Source: an uncultured Bacteroidales bacterium | Lineage (GTDB): Bacteria > Bacteroidota > Bacteroidia > Bacteroidales > Paludibacteraceae | NCBI GenBank assembly: GCA_902799185.1 | Contig: CADBZO010000002.1 | Span: forward strand, 78,278 to 142,277 | Length of the DNA: 64,000 nucleotides | Direction of reading: 5' to 3' | Part shown: one piece after another, positions 23,361 to 31,939 of the stretch | Position numbering within the stretch: the stretch's first letter is position 1 | Layout of the letters: each line of letters begins with the position of its first letter | Notes under the pieces: generated by a model | What the model saw: only the letters and a program-made list of their open reading frames with translations | Database searches by the model: none | What the model was told of the DNA's origin: nothing | Translations under genes and position numbers: made by a program

Positions 23361-23473
23361 TTTTTTGGAGAGAAACCCTCTCTCCCTTCCTCCTGCTCTC
23401 CCTCTGCTTGCGGAACTACGGAATCATTTCTGGCGGAAAAAAACATAAAAATACTGAAAAAATGCGTGCGCGC

Positions 23474-23504
23474 TTGCATATGTGCAAAAAAAGTTGTACC
23501 TTTG
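23474..23504 (+). promoter_or_regulatory. Promoter for the lipoprotein gene at 23513
   Basis: TTGC (in TTGCATATGTG) at 23474, then TACCTTTG at 23497-23504. The ATG at 23513 is only 8 nt further, so the mRNA should be nearly leaderless. Confidence 0.75.
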
Positions 23505-23512
23505 TAGCCGAT

Positions 23513-24058
23513 ATGAGAAAAAGACTGCCAAAAATAGCCAAAGGTGTAGCGGCTCGTGTCGTAGCGGGCATCGCTGTGTGCGTCATGGCGGGCGTGGTGA
23601 TGACGGGTTGTAACAAACCGTCGAAGGTGGAGCAGTACCGTGCGGAGAAACACGAGCGGGACTCTGCCGGTCTGGCGGACCAGAAGCGGAGTATGGCCTA
23701 TTACGAGCAGCAGTTGGCGGAGGTGACGCCCAAGGCGGATTCGCTCTTGGCGTATTTCCGATACGAGAAGAACGACAAGTACCAGGACCACGGCAACTAC
23801 GTGGTGCAGAACGCGAAGCTGAAGGTGTGGAACGAGCTGCGGGTGCTGGTGCGTGACGACGGCGGGGCGTTGCTGGTGTATAAGAACGGCAAGCGTCTGA
23901 GCGACGGACAGGTGGCGGAGTTAGTGCAGAAAGAAGACAAGGCGGTGCTCTGCGCCATGGAGCTCCAAACCGTGATGCGCGACATACGCGAGTTGGAGAA
24001 ACGTATCCAACGGACCTCGCTGGAGATACAGAAATACGAAAAACGATTGCAACTATGA
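23513..24058 (+). CDS. Lipoprotein of unknown function
   Basis: A 181-aa exported protein with a basic start (MRKRLPKIAKGVAAR), a hydrophobic segment and lipobox VMTGC (Cys33). The mature part is helical and charged (KVEQYRAEKHERDSAGLADQ; final coiled coil LEKRIQRTSLEIQKYEKRLQL). A central QDHGNYVVQNAKLKVWNELR segment is present. No family name is recognised. The last four bases overlap the start of the SRPBCC gene (ATGA), so the two are translationally coupled. The promoter ends 8 nt before the ATG. Confidence 0.75.
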   Translation: MRKRLPKIAKGVAARVVAGIAVCVMAGVVMTGCNKPSKVEQYRAEKHERDSAGLADQKRSMAYYEQQLAEVTPKADSLLAYFRYEKNDKYQDHGNYVVQNAKLKVWNELRVLVRDDGGALLVYKNGKRLSDGQVAELVQKEDKAVLCAMELQTVMRDIRELEKRIQRTSLEIQKYEKRLQL

Positions 24059-24486
24059 GTGAAACGAAATACGAGAGCAAGATCACCTCGGCGCGCTGCT
24101 CGGCGCAGGAGATTTACCGGGTGTTGAGTAACCTGCAGAACCTGGAACGCGTGCGCGAGTTCATTCCGCAGGATAAGATTCAAGAGATGGAGATAGAGCC
24201 TGACCGCGTGCGTATGAAAGTGGACGGCCTGGCGCAGAAGATCACCATCGCCATCGTGGACCGGATTGAGAACGACACCGTGAAGTTCGGTGCCGAAGGG
24301 ATTCCCATGGATGCTAACTTCTGGATCCAACTCAAGGAGGTGAGCCCCACTGACACGCGTATCAAACTGACAGTGAAGGCGGATATACCGTTCATGTTCA
24401 AGATGATGGTGGATAAGAAACTGCAGCAGGGGCTCGACCAGGCGGCGGACATGTTGGCGCAGTTCCCCTACGGTCAGTGGAGTTGA
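24055..24486 (+). CDS. SRPBCC family protein (polyketide cyclase-like fold)
   Basis: A 143-aa START/Bet-v1-like protein: ESKITSARCSAQEIYRVLSN at about 6-25, then alternating strands (VRMKVDGLAQKITIAIVD; FWIQLKEVSPTDTRIKLTV) and a C-terminal helix (MVDKKLQQGLDQAADMLAQF). Such proteins bind hydrophobic ligands; the specific ligand is unknown. The start overlaps the preceding lipoprotein gene by 4 bp. The stop TGA is the first unit of a GTTGACA/GTTGAAA heptamer array. Confidence 0.8.
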   Translation: MSETKYESKITSARCSAQEIYRVLSNLQNLERVREFIPQDKIQEMEIEPDRVRMKVDGLAQKITIAIVDRIENDTVKFGAEGIPMDANFWIQLKEVSPTDTRIKLTVKADIPFMFKMMVDKKLQQGLDQAADMLAQFPYGQWS

Positions 24487-24515
24487 CAGTTGACAGTTGA
24501 AAGTTGAAAGTTGAT
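24479..24515 (+). repeat. Heptamer array (GTTGACA/GTTGAAA)
   Basis: Five units start at the stop codon of the SRPBCC gene; the array contains TGA stops in several frames. Confidence 0.8.
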
Positions 24516-24529
24516 ATTTAGATTGATAT

Positions 24530-25207
24530 ATGAAAACACCAAAGATTCACAGAGAGGGCCGCGGACTGATTGTCGGCACGGTGCTGCTGCTCTTTATCAT
24601 CAATGTGCCGATTTATCTGTTCGTCCAGCCCCACTGGGTGTTCGCCGTCACGCTGATTCTCACGGCGATGCTGCTGGTCTTCGTGACCTATTTCTTCCGT
24701 AACCCGGTACGTATCCTGGAGATAGATGACCCGAACTTCATCATCGCTCCGGCGGACGGCCGCGTGGTAGTGGTGGAGCCGACGGACGAGAACGAGTATT
24801 TCCATGAGCGGAAATTACAGGTGTCGATCTTCATGTCGCCCTTCAACGTGCACGCCAACTGGTACCCCATCGAGGGAACTATCCTCGTGAGCGAGCACCA
24901 GAAAGGTCATCACAAGGGCGCGTGGCTGCCGAAATCGAGCACGGAGAACGAGCGCAGTCTGGTAGTCATCGAGACGCCGAACAAAGTGCAGATAGCCGTC
25001 CGGCAGATAGCCGGCGCCATGGCACGCCGTATCGTCACCTACGCCAAACCCGGCCACCAGGCGCACCGTAACACCCATCTGGGTTTCATCAAATTAGGCA
25101 GCCGCGTGGATATGTACCTGCCGCTGGATACGGAGATGTTCGTAGCCGTAGGCGAGGCTGTACGAGGCAATGAAACCATTATTGGACGACTTGCTGATGG
25201 AAATTAA
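24530..25207 (+). CDS. psd: Phosphatidylserine decarboxylase (short, archaeal-type)
   Basis: Forms phosphatidylethanolamine by pyruvoyl-dependent decarboxylation. The 225-aa protein has an N-terminal membrane region (GLIVGTVLLLFIINVPIYLF, WVFAVTLILTAMLLVFVTYF), APADGRVVVVE at about 82-92, FMSPFNVHANWYP at about 102-114 and the self-cleavage site Gly190-Ser191 in LGSRVD, where the Ser becomes the pyruvoyl group. The pssA gene that often follows is absent; deoC follows instead after a long heptamer array. The stop codon TAA lies at the beginning of that array. Confidence 0.93.
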   Translation: MKTPKIHREGRGLIVGTVLLLFIINVPIYLFVQPHWVFAVTLILTAMLLVFVTYFFRNPVRILEIDDPNFIIAPADGRVVVVEPTDENEYFHERKLQVSIFMSPFNVHANWYPIEGTILVSEHQKGHHKGAWLPKSSTENERSLVVIETPNKVQIAVRQIAGAMARRIVTYAKPGHQAHRNTHLGFIKLGSRVDMYLPLDTEMFVAVGEAVRGNETIIGRLADGN

Positions 25208-25261
25208 AAATTGAAAATTACGAATTACGAATTACGAATTACGAGTTAAAAATTACGAACC
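25201..25261 (+). repeat. Heptamer array (AATTACG)n between psd and deoC
   Basis: AAATTGA/AAATTAC units, then four GAATTAC units, then AGTTAAA/AATTACG, filling the whole spacer up to the deoC ATG. Confidence 0.85.
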
Positions 25262-26143
25262 ATGAATAAGTTTGAAGAATTATTCGCGCAGTACCCCTGC
25301 CCGTTTACCGATGAGCAAGTGAAGGCTCAGGTAGAAGAGATCAAAACCAAGCATTTTGACGAGAACAATAACGTAGAGGTGTGGAAACAATGCCTCCACC
25401 AGATCGACTATACCACCCTTTCCGCGGACGACACCGTGGCTAAGGTGGAGAAGATGGCGAACGCGGTCAATAATTTCGAGAAAGACTTCCCCGGTATCCC
25501 GAACGTAGCGGCTATCTGTGTCTATCCGGCGATGGCGGAGTATGTGCGCCGTGCGCTGAAGGATCCGCAGTTCCGGATCGCTTGCGTCAGCGGAGGATTC
25601 CCTGCATCGCAGACCTTCCTGGAGGTCAAAGTGGCAGAGACCGCCATGGCGATCAAAGCCGGCGCTACGGAGATAGATATCGTCCTCTCTGTAGGCAAGT
25701 TCCTGGAGGGCAACTACCAGGAGTGCTTCGATGAGATAAGCGAACTCAAGGCGGTTTGCGGAGACAAGCATCTCAAAGTGATTCTCGAAACCGGTCTGCT
25801 CAAGACGGCGGAGAACATCTGGAAAGCCTCTATCCTCTCCATGGCGGCAGGCTGCGATTTCATCAAGACCTCAACCGGCAAGATAGCCGTCAACGCTACG
25901 CCGGAAGCTACCTTCGTTATGTGCCACGCGATCAAGGCCTGGCGCGAGAAGACAGGCGTGAAGATGGGTTACAAACCCGCCGGAGGCGTTTCTACTACAG
26001 AGGAAGCCGTTCTGCATTTCACCCTCGTCAAAGAGATCCTCGGCGAGGAGTGGCTCAACAACGAGTCCTTCCGTTTCGGCGCTTCCCGTCTGGCAAACAA
26101 CTTGTTGTCTTCTATAGTAGGGAAAGAGACGAAGTATTTTTAG
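25262..26143 (+). CDS. deoC: Deoxyribose-phosphate aldolase DeoC
   Basis: Cleaves 2-deoxyribose 5-phosphate to glyceraldehyde 3-phosphate and acetaldehyde. The 293-aa protein belongs to the longer DeoC type: VAAICVYPAMAEYV at about 82-95, ACVSGGFPASQTFLEVKV at about 106-123, the TIM-barrel catalytic Asp in ATEIDIVLSVGKFLEGNY and the Schiff-base Lys in DFIKTSTGK at about residue 202. The start MNKFEELFAQYPCPFTDEQ is directly behind a heptamer array. The stop is followed by another array before the next gene. Confidence 0.95.
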   Translation: MNKFEELFAQYPCPFTDEQVKAQVEEIKTKHFDENNNVEVWKQCLHQIDYTTLSADDTVAKVEKMANAVNNFEKDFPGIPNVAAICVYPAMAEYVRRALKDPQFRIACVSGGFPASQTFLEVKVAETAMAIKAGATEIDIVLSVGKFLEGNYQECFDEISELKAVCGDKHLKVILETGLLKTAENIWKASILSMAAGCDFIKTSTGKIAVNATPEATFVMCHAIKAWREKTGVKMGYKPAGGVSTTEEAVLHFTLVKEILGEEWLNNESFRFGASRLANNLLSSIVGKETKYF

Positions 26144-26175
26144 TAGAAAGTCGAAAGACAAAAGTCGAAAGATGA
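26142..26175 (+). repeat. Heptamer array (AAAGTCG/AAAGACA)
   Basis: Units GAAAGTC/GAAAGAC/AAAAGTC/GAAAGAT fill the spacer between deoC and the next gene, whose ATG is formed at its end. Confidence 0.75.
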
Positions 26176-28493
26176 ATAAGATTCTAAGCAAGAGATTTTT
26201 CTCACCCAATGTAGCGGAGCTCGTAGTAGAGGCTCCGCTCATTGCGCGTAGCCGCAGAGCCGGTCATTTTGTAATCATCCGTGTGGACAACAAGTCGGAG
26301 CGCGTGCCGCTGACTATCGCCGGCGCTGATATGGAGAAAGGTACCATCACGCTGGTGGTACAGCAGGTAGGTGCATCAACCCATAAGTTACTGGCAATGG
26401 AGCCGGGGGAGTGCATCCATGACGTAGTTGGTCCGCTCGGCCGCGCTACGCGTATAGAGAAATACGGTACGGTAGTGTGCGCCTGCGGAGGCGTGGGAGC
26501 CGCTCCCATGCTGCCTATCGCAGAAGCGCTGAAAAAAGCCGGCAACAAAGTCATCACCGTACTCGCCGCGAGAAACAAAGACCTGATTATCCTGAAGGAC
26601 GAACTGGCTCAGTGGTCCGACGAACTGATTGTCATGACCGACGACGGTTCGATGGGCAAGCAGGGCGTGGTGACTGTCGGCGTGGAAGAAGTCATCAACC
26701 GCGAGCAAGTGGACAAGTGCGTGACGATCGGTCCGGCTATCATGATGAAGTTCGTGGCGCTGACGACCGCCAAGTATAACATCCCCACGGAGGCTTCGCT
26801 CAACACCATCATGGTCGATGGTACGGGGATGTGCGGCGCGTGCCGTGTGACGGTAGGAGGCAAGACGAAGTTCGTCTGTGTGGACGGACCGGAGTTCGAC
26901 GCCCACGAGGTGGACTGGACGGAGATGCTGAGCCGCATGAAGAGCTACAAAGCCGAAGAAGCAGAGGCGATGGAGAGATTTAATAACCCCACCCCAACCC
27001 TCCCCACAAGGGAGAGAGAAGAGTGTACTCCAAACGCCCCATTCTCCTCCCTTGAGGGGAGGTCGGGAGGGGTTTCCGTTCCCCCTTTCACCGGCACGGC
27101 CAAAGACCGTGTGGCGATAGCGCGTGTGCAGATGCCGGAGCTGCGACCGGAGGTGCGCGTGAAGAGCCTGCATGAGGAGGTAAACCAGGGACTGACGTTC
27201 GACCAGGCTATCACGGAGAGCCACCGCTGCCTCAACTGTAAGAACCCCACCTGCGTACAGGGCTGTCCGGTGAATATTAACATCCCGGGATTCATCAAGA
27301 AGCTGGAGAGCGGCGATATACTCGGAGCAGCCGCTATCATCAAAGAGAGCTCGTCGCTGCCTGCTGTCTGCGGACGTGTCTGCCCGCAGGAGAAACAATG
27401 CGAAGCGCATTGTATCCACCTCAAGATGGGTCACCCTGCCGTTGCCATCGGCTACCTCGAACGCTTCGTGGCGGACTATAGTAATGGACAAAGGGACAAT
27501 GTACAATGTACAAAGGAGAATGCTGAAAGATCCAAAATCGCCGTTGTGGGCTCCGGTCCTGCCGGTCTGACCTTCGCCGGAGATGCCGCCAAGTACGGCT
27601 ATGAGGTGCACGTCTTCGAGGCGCTGCACGAGATAGGCGGTGTGCTTAAATACGGCATCCCGGAGTTCCGTCTGCCGAACGCCATCGTGGACAAAGAGAT
27701 TGACGGCCTGCGGGCCCTCGGCGTGCAGTTCCATACGGACACCATCATCGGTAAGACCATCTCCGTCAAGGAACTGGAGAAGCAGGGCTTCAAGGGAGTC
27801 TTTGTGGGCTCGGGAGCCGGACTGCCGCGGTTCATGAATATCCCCGGCGAGAACCTCAACGGCGTACTCTCTTGCAATGAATACCTCACGCGTGTGAACC
27901 TGATGGACGCTTCCAACCCGGAGACGGACACGCCGTTGCTGTACGGCAAGAACGTAGCCGTCATCGGCGGCGGTAACACCGCCATGGATGCCGTTCGTAC
28001 GGCGAAGCGCTTGGGCGCAGAGCGGGCGATGATTATCTACCGCCGTAGCGAAGAAGAGATGCCGGCGCGTGTCGAGGAGGTGAAACATGCCAAGCAGGAA
28101 GGTATCGAGTTCATGACGCTGCATAACCCCATTGAGTACCACGCCGACGAGAACGGACGCGTATGCGAGGCGGTGCTGCAAGTGATGGAGCTGGGCGAAC
28201 CCGACGAGAGCGGCCGCCGCAGTCCGGTGCCGGTAGAAGGCAAGACACTCACCATTCCGGTGGACCTGGTGATCGTGGCGGTAGGAGTGAGTCCGAACCC
28301 GCTGATCCCGTCGTCCGTGGAAGGACTGGAGATAGGCAAGAAAGGCACGATTGTTGTGAATGAGCAGATGCAGTCGGCTATCCCGACGCTTTTCGCCGGA
28401 GGAGACATCGTACGAGGAGGCGCTACCGTCATCCTGGCTATGAGCGACGGGCGCAAAGCCGCCAAAGCCATGCACGAGTACTTGGAAAGTTGA
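26172..28493 (+). CDS. NfnA/NfnB-like fusion (DHOD electron transfer subunit + glutamate synthase small-chain-like oxidoreductase)
   Basis: A 773-aa fusion common in Bacteroidetes. Residues 1-275: FAD/NAD-binding PyrK-like part (HFVIIRVDNKSERVPLTI, ACGGVGAAPMLPIAEAL) with a [2Fe-2S] motif MCGACRVTVGGKTKFVC. From about 310: GltD-like part with 4Fe-4S motifs (CLNCKNPTCVQGCPVN, CGRVCPQEKQCEAHC), FAD motif VVGSGPAGLTFAG and NADPH motif VIGGGNTAMDAVRTAKR. It probably acts as ferredoxin-dependent NADH:NADP oxidoreductase (Nfn-type) or as glutamate synthase small subunit; no large glutamate synthase subunit is nearby. The domain linker is a pair of GC-rich palindromes (26984-27088), and residues about 437-450 are from a TGTACAA heptamer array. 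Confidence 0.9.
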   Translation: MNKILSKRFFSPNVAELVVEAPLIARSRRAGHFVIIRVDNKSERVPLTIAGADMEKGTITLVVQQVGASTHKLLAMEPGECIHDVVGPLGRATRIEKYGTVVCACGGVGAAPMLPIAEALKKAGNKVITVLAARNKDLIILKDELAQWSDELIVMTDDGSMGKQGVVTVGVEEVINREQVDKCVTIGPAIMMKFVALTTAKYNIPTEASLNTIMVDGTGMCGACRVTVGGKTKFVCVDGPEFDAHEVDWTEMLSRMKSYKAEEAEAMERFNNPTPTLPTREREECTPNAPFSSLEGRSGGVSVPPFTGTAKDRVAIARVQMPELRPEVRVKSLHEEVNQGLTFDQAITESHRCLNCKNPTCVQGCPVNINIPGFIKKLESGDILGAAAIIKESSSLPAVCGRVCPQEKQCEAHCIHLKMGHPAVAIGYLERFVADYSNGQRDNVQCTKENAERSKIAVVGSGPAGLTFAGDAAKYGYEVHVFEALHEIGGVLKYGIPEFRLPNAIVDKEIDGLRALGVQFHTDTIIGKTISVKELEKQGFKGVFVGSGAGLPRFMNIPGENLNGVLSCNEYLTRVNLMDASNPETDTPLLYGKNVAVIGGGNTAMDAVRTAKRLGAERAMIIYRRSEEEMPARVEEVKHAKQEGIEFMTLHNPIEYHADENGRVCEAVLQVMELGEPDESGRRSPVPVEGKTLTIPVDLVIVAVGVSPNPLIPSSVEGLEIGKKGTIVVNEQMQSAIPTLFAGGDIVRGGATVILAMSDGRKAAKAMHEYLES
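26984..27088 (+). repeat. Two GC-rich palindromes forming the domain linker of the fusion
   Basis: CCCTCCCCACAAGGGAGAG and CTCCCTTGAGGGGAGG units, read in frame as TPTLPTREREE and SSLEGRSGGVS between the two enzyme modules. Confidence 0.75.
27481..27529 (+). repeat. Heptamer array inside the fusion gene
   Basis: Units ACAAAGG/GACAATG/TACAATG/TACAAAG, read in frame between the second 4Fe-4S motif and the FAD-binding motif. Confidence 0.8.
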
Positions 28494-28520
28494 AAGTTGA
28501 AAGTTGAAAGTTGAAAGTTT
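28485..28520 (+). repeat. Heptamer array (GTTGAAA)n at a stop/start junction
   Basis: Four units of AAGTTGA contain the TGA stop of the fusion gene (28491-28493) and the TTG start of dacB (28511-28513). Confidence 0.85.
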
Positions 28521-29893
28521 TAGCAGCGATATTATTGGCGGTTAACTTCCTGACCAGCCACCCGATTACGGGGCAGGCGAATATGTCTGTGCTGGTGCAG
28601 AACCTCAACACGGGTGAGGTGATCGACGAGTACCGTTCGGACAAGGTGGTGCCGCCTGCGTCGGTGATGAAACTGCTGACGACGGCTGCGGCGCTGGAGA
28701 TGATGGGACCCGGATTCCGGTTCCCTACTGTCCTGGAGTACACCGGCACGATAGAGAACGGCGTGCTGCACGGCGACCTCTATGTCCGCGGCGGGTGTGA
28801 CCCCTCGTTGGGATGGAAAGGAAGGAACGCTTTTCTGAACCAGTGGGTGAAAGCCGTGAAGGCGGCGGGCATCCAACGCATCCATGGGGCTGTGGTAGCC
28901 GACATGACGATGCTGGACGGCGAGGCGCAGAACCCCAACTGGCTCTGCGAGGACGCGGGAAACTACTACGCCCCGGGGATCTTTGCACTCAACTACTACG
29001 GCAACACGATGAATATCGTGCTGGAGAGCGGAGCGCCGGGTACGGTGGCACGTGTCCTCAAGACCGAACCGGCGGTGAGTGATATACGGTTCATCAACCA
29101 TATACGGTGCGACAAGATCACCTACGACGGCGCCTTCGTGAGCGGTCTGCCCTACAGCTGCGAGCGTTACCTGACAGGTGCCGTACCGTCCAATCTCGGG
29201 ACGTTCGGCGTCAAAGGTGACCTGCCGAACCCCGGTCTGCTGCTGGCACGTCATTTCACCGCCAAGCTGCGTGAGGCGGGGGTGGAGGTCCGTCACGAGG
29301 CTTCGTACCTCGCGGACTACAACCCGCTGACCCCTCCCCGTACGGAGCTGTATATCCATTACTCGGAACCGCTGTCGGAGATCATCAAGGAGACGAACGT
29401 TAACAGCAACAACCTCTATGCGGAGACGCTGTTCCGGTATCTGGGCAGCCGTTATACCCTGCCCGGTACAATCCATAATAGTCAGGATCTGTTGCGCGAC
29501 TACTGGCGCCGCCGCGGGGTGAGCGTGCAGAACGCCATCATCAAAGACGGTTGCGGACTCGCGCCGCAGGACGCTGTCAGCGCGAAGGCCTTTGTGCAGC
29601 TGCTGACGGTGATGCACACGAGCCCGAACGCCGAGGCGTGGATGGCCTCGCTACCCGTGAGCGGCAAGAGCGGCACCCTGACTTCGCTCTGTCCGAAGAC
29701 CGTCCTCGAAGGACGTATCCACGCCAAGAGCGGCACCATAGCCGGCACGAAGAATTTCGCAGGGTACATAGACGCACCCAATGGCGACACCTGGGTCTTC
29801 GCTATCCTCATCAACTCCGCACCCGGCAAGGCGAAGAACATACAACACGTGATTCAAAAATACCTCTTGGATGTATATAGCGTGCACCAATAG
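28511..29893 (+). CDS. dacB: D-alanyl-D-alanine carboxypeptidase/endopeptidase (PBP4, DacB)
   Basis: A periplasmic serine peptidase that trims peptidoglycan cross-links. The 460-aa protein has a short signal peptide (KVLAAILLAVNFLTS), SVMK (Ser51, Lys54) in PPASVMKLLTTAAALEMMG, the SNN-type motif VNSNNLYAETL at about 297-307 and the KSG triad HAKSGTIAGTKNFAGY near 400. Length fits PBP4. Its start codon must be the TTG at 28511: an in-frame TGA lies two codons upstream and the first internal ATG (28583) would remove the signal peptide. The TTG and the stop of the preceding gene both belong to a GTTGAAA array. Confidence 0.93.
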   Translation: MKVLAAILLAVNFLTSHPITGQANMSVLVQNLNTGEVIDEYRSDKVVPPASVMKLLTTAAALEMMGPGFRFPTVLEYTGTIENGVLHGDLYVRGGCDPSLGWKGRNAFLNQWVKAVKAAGIQRIHGAVVADMTMLDGEAQNPNWLCEDAGNYYAPGIFALNYYGNTMNIVLESGAPGTVARVLKTEPAVSDIRFINHIRCDKITYDGAFVSGLPYSCERYLTGAVPSNLGTFGVKGDLPNPGLLLARHFTAKLREAGVEVRHEASYLADYNPLTPPRTELYIHYSEPLSEIIKETNVNSNNLYAETLFRYLGSRYTLPGTIHNSQDLLRDYWRRRGVSVQNAIIKDGCGLAPQDAVSAKAFVQLLTVMHTSPNAEAWMASLPVSGKSGTLTSLCPKTVLEGRIHAKSGTIAGTKNFAGYIDAPNGDTWVFAILINSAPGKAKNIQHVIQKYLLDVYSVHQ

Positions 29894-30671
29894 TACCAAC
29901 ACGCTCATGAAAGCAATGCTGGCGCGAGGTGAATGGCACGAAGGAGAAAGACTCCTACGCGCAGGCTTTCAGACGGCCGGACGTGGTCAGACCGGAAACG
30001 GTTGGGAGAGCGAGGAAGGAAAGAACCTGCTCTGCTCCGTTTTATTGAACTCTCAGCATTCAGCCGTCAGCGAGGCAAGACCTGCTTTCTTTCTCAACGT
30101 CCTTGTCTCTGTAGCGGTGCATAGAATTCTCCATTCCCAACTCTCCATTCTCCATTCTCAACTAGCCATCAAGTGGCCCAACGACATCTATTATGGAGAC
30201 AGGAAGATAGCAGGCATACTGATAGAAAACGCCATCATCGGCAGCGAGTTGAAGTACGCCGTTGCCGGTATCGGGCTCAATGTGAACCAGACGGTTTTCG
30301 TCTCCAACGCTCCTAATCCCGTCTCGCTCAGGCTGATTGACGGCGAGGAACGGGACATAGAGACCCTGTCTCGCTTGCTCATGACCGAAATAGAGACAAC
30401 CGAGCAGCAGAGCCCGGAGGAAGTATGGCGTTATTACAAAGCACACCTCTACCGGCGCGAAGGCTTCTGGCCGTTCGTAGAAAGAGAAGTGAGTGTCGCC
30501 CCTACCATGAACTACTCCCCCTCTCTTGAGGAGAGCGACGGGGAGAGGTTGGATAAGTCACCTTTCCTCGCCCGCATCGCAGATATCCTGCCAGACGGAG
30601 AGATCGTCCTGCAAGACCAACAGGGTAAAGAACGAAAATACCACTTCAAACAAGTGCGATACGTTTTATAA
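29871..30671 (+). CDS. birA: Biotin--[acetyl-CoA-carboxylase] ligase, with repeat-encoded insertions
   Basis: Activates biotin to biotinyl-5'-AMP and transfers it to carrier proteins; no N-terminal DNA-binding domain, so it is the class I ligase. The 266-aa frame shows TNSTNTLMKAMLA, the biotin loop AGRGQTGNGWESEEGKNL at about 36-53 and KWPNDIYYGDRKIAGILIEN at about 102-121. Residues about 85-100 (RILHSQLSILHSQL) directly before KWPND are encoded by a CTCCATT/CTCAACT heptamer array, and a GC-rich palindrome is read as SPSLEESDGERLD at about 218-230. The start overlaps dacB by 23 bp. Confidence 0.93.
   Translation: MYIACTNSTNTLMKAMLARGEWHEGERLLRAGFQTAGRGQTGNGWESEEGKNLLCSVLLNSQHSAVSEARPAFFLNVLVSVAVHRILHSQLSILHSQLAIKWPNDIYYGDRKIAGILIENAIIGSELKYAVAGIGLNVNQTVFVSNAPNPVSLRLIDGEERDIETLSRLLMTEIETTEQQSPEEVWRYYKAHLYRREGFWPFVEREVSVAPTMNYSPSLEESDGERLDKSPFLARIADILPDGEIVLQDQQGKERKYHFKQVRYVL
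30122..30166 (+). repeat. Heptamer array inside birA
   Basis: Units CTCCATT/CCCAACT/CTCCATT/CTCCATT/CTCAACT, in frame as LHSQLSILHSQL. Confidence 0.85.
30521..30560 (+). repeat. GC-rich palindrome inside birA
   Basis: CTCCCCCTCTCTTGAGGAGA followed by GCGACGGGGAGAGG, in frame as SPSLEESDGER. Confidence 0.6.
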
Positions 30672-30712
30672 AATACAAGATATTAATTATTCATTATTAA
30701 TTATTCATTATA
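30672..30712 (+). repeat. Heptamer array (ATTATTC/ATTAATT) between birA and rfbB
   Basis: TTAATTA/TTCATTA units fill the spacer up to the rfbB ATG. Confidence 0.7.
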
Positions 30713-31846
30713 ATGCAAAGCATCATCATCACCGGCGGCGCCGGATTTATCGGAAGCCACGTAGTACGGCTCTTCGTGAACAAGTACCCCGACTACCGCA
30801 TCATCAATGTGGACAAACTGACGTATGCCGGTAATCTGGCGAACCTCAAAGACATCGAGGACAAACCCAACTACCGCTTCGTGCGTGCCGACATCTGCGA
30901 TTTTGACACCATCTACGCCCTCATGCAGGAGGAGCACGTGACGGGCGTCATCCATCTGGCGGCGGAGAGCCACGTGGACCGCTCCATCAAAGACCCGTTC
31001 ACCTTCGCCCGCACGAACGTCATGGGTACGCTCTCCATGCTGCAGGCAGCCAAACTGTATTGGGAGTCCCTGCCGGATAAATACGAGGGCAAGCGGTTCT
31101 ATCACATCTCCACCGATGAGGTCTATGGGGCGCTGGAGTTGACCCACCCGGAGGGTATCGAACCGCCCTTCACCACCAAAGCCTCCTCCGCGGAGCACCA
31201 TCTGGCGTACGGCAAGGATTTCTTCTACGAGACCACCAAGTACAACCCCCACTCGCCGTACTCCGCTTCGAAGGCTTCCAGTGACCATTTCGTACGGGCT
31301 TTCCATGACACCTATGGTATGCCGACCATCGTCACCAACTGCTCCAACAACTACGGTCCCTACCAGTTCCCCGAGAAACTGATCCCGCTCTTCATCAATA
31401 ATATCCGCCACCGCAAACCCCTGCCGGTCTATGGCAAGGGCGAGAACGTACGAGACTGGCTCTACGTGGAGGACCATGCACGGGCGATAGACCTCATCTT
31501 CCATCAAGGCAAAGTGGCTGAGACCTATAATATCGGCGGCTTCAACGAGTGGAAGAACATCGACATCGTCAAGACCATCATCAAGACTGTGGACCGGCTG
31601 CTGGGACGCAAGGAGGGCGAAGACCTCGACCTCATCACCTATGTCACCGACCGCGCCGGCCACGACCTGCGTTACGCTATCGACTCCACGAAGCTGCAAC
31701 GCGAACTCGGCTGGGAGCCCTCCCTGCAGTTCGAGGAAGGTATCGAGAAGACCGTCCGCTGGTATCTCGACAACCAGGAGTGGCTGGATAACATCACCTC
31801 CGGCGACTATGAGAAATACTACGAGGAGATGTACAAAGGACGGTGA
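30713..31846 (+). CDS. rfbB: dTDP-glucose 4,6-dehydratase
   Basis: Converts dTDP-glucose to dTDP-4-keto-6-deoxyglucose, the first committed step to dTDP-rhamnose and other deoxysugars. The 377-aa SDR protein has IITGGAGFIGSHVVRLF at the start, LAAESHVDRSI at about 82-92, the YxxxK motif YSASKASSDHFVRAFH at about 182-197 and NCSNNYGPYQFPEKLIPL at about 206-223. It is slightly longer than average. No rfbA, rfbC or rfbD is next to it, so the other steps are encoded elsewhere. A strong terminator follows. Confidence 0.96.
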   Translation: MQSIIITGGAGFIGSHVVRLFVNKYPDYRIINVDKLTYAGNLANLKDIEDKPNYRFVRADICDFDTIYALMQEEHVTGVIHLAAESHVDRSIKDPFTFARTNVMGTLSMLQAAKLYWESLPDKYEGKRFYHISTDEVYGALELTHPEGIEPPFTTKASSAEHHLAYGKDFFYETTKYNPHSPYSASKASSDHFVRAFHDTYGMPTIVTNCSNNYGPYQFPEKLIPLFINNIRHRKPLPVYGKGENVRDWLYVEDHARAIDLIFHQGKVAETYNIGGFNEWKNIDIVKTIIKTVDRLLGRKEGEDLDLITYVTDRAGHDLRYAIDSTKLQRELGWEPSLQFEEGIEKTVRWYLDNQEWLDNITSGDYEKYYEEMYKGR

Positions 31847-31855
31847 ATCTCTGCA

Positions 31856-31895
31856 AAAAAAGCCGCTACGCGAGAGTGAGGCGTAGCGGCTTTTT
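31856..31895 (+). terminator. Intrinsic terminator of rfbB
   Basis: AGCCGCTACGC and GCGTAGCGGCT form a perfect 11-bp stem with an 8-nt loop, followed by T5. On the other strand it also has a T-run and could serve the convergent gene. Confidence 0.95.
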
Positions 31896-31939
31896 ACAAA
31901 TCTGCCGGATCAAACATTCCTGCTGCCGGTGCATAAAGG

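Noticed and set aside
26388-28475. Long open frame on the minus strand opposite the Nfn/GltD-like fusion
   Set aside because: It is antisense to a gene with clear motifs over the whole length and shows no protein features; long antisense frames are expected with this codon use.
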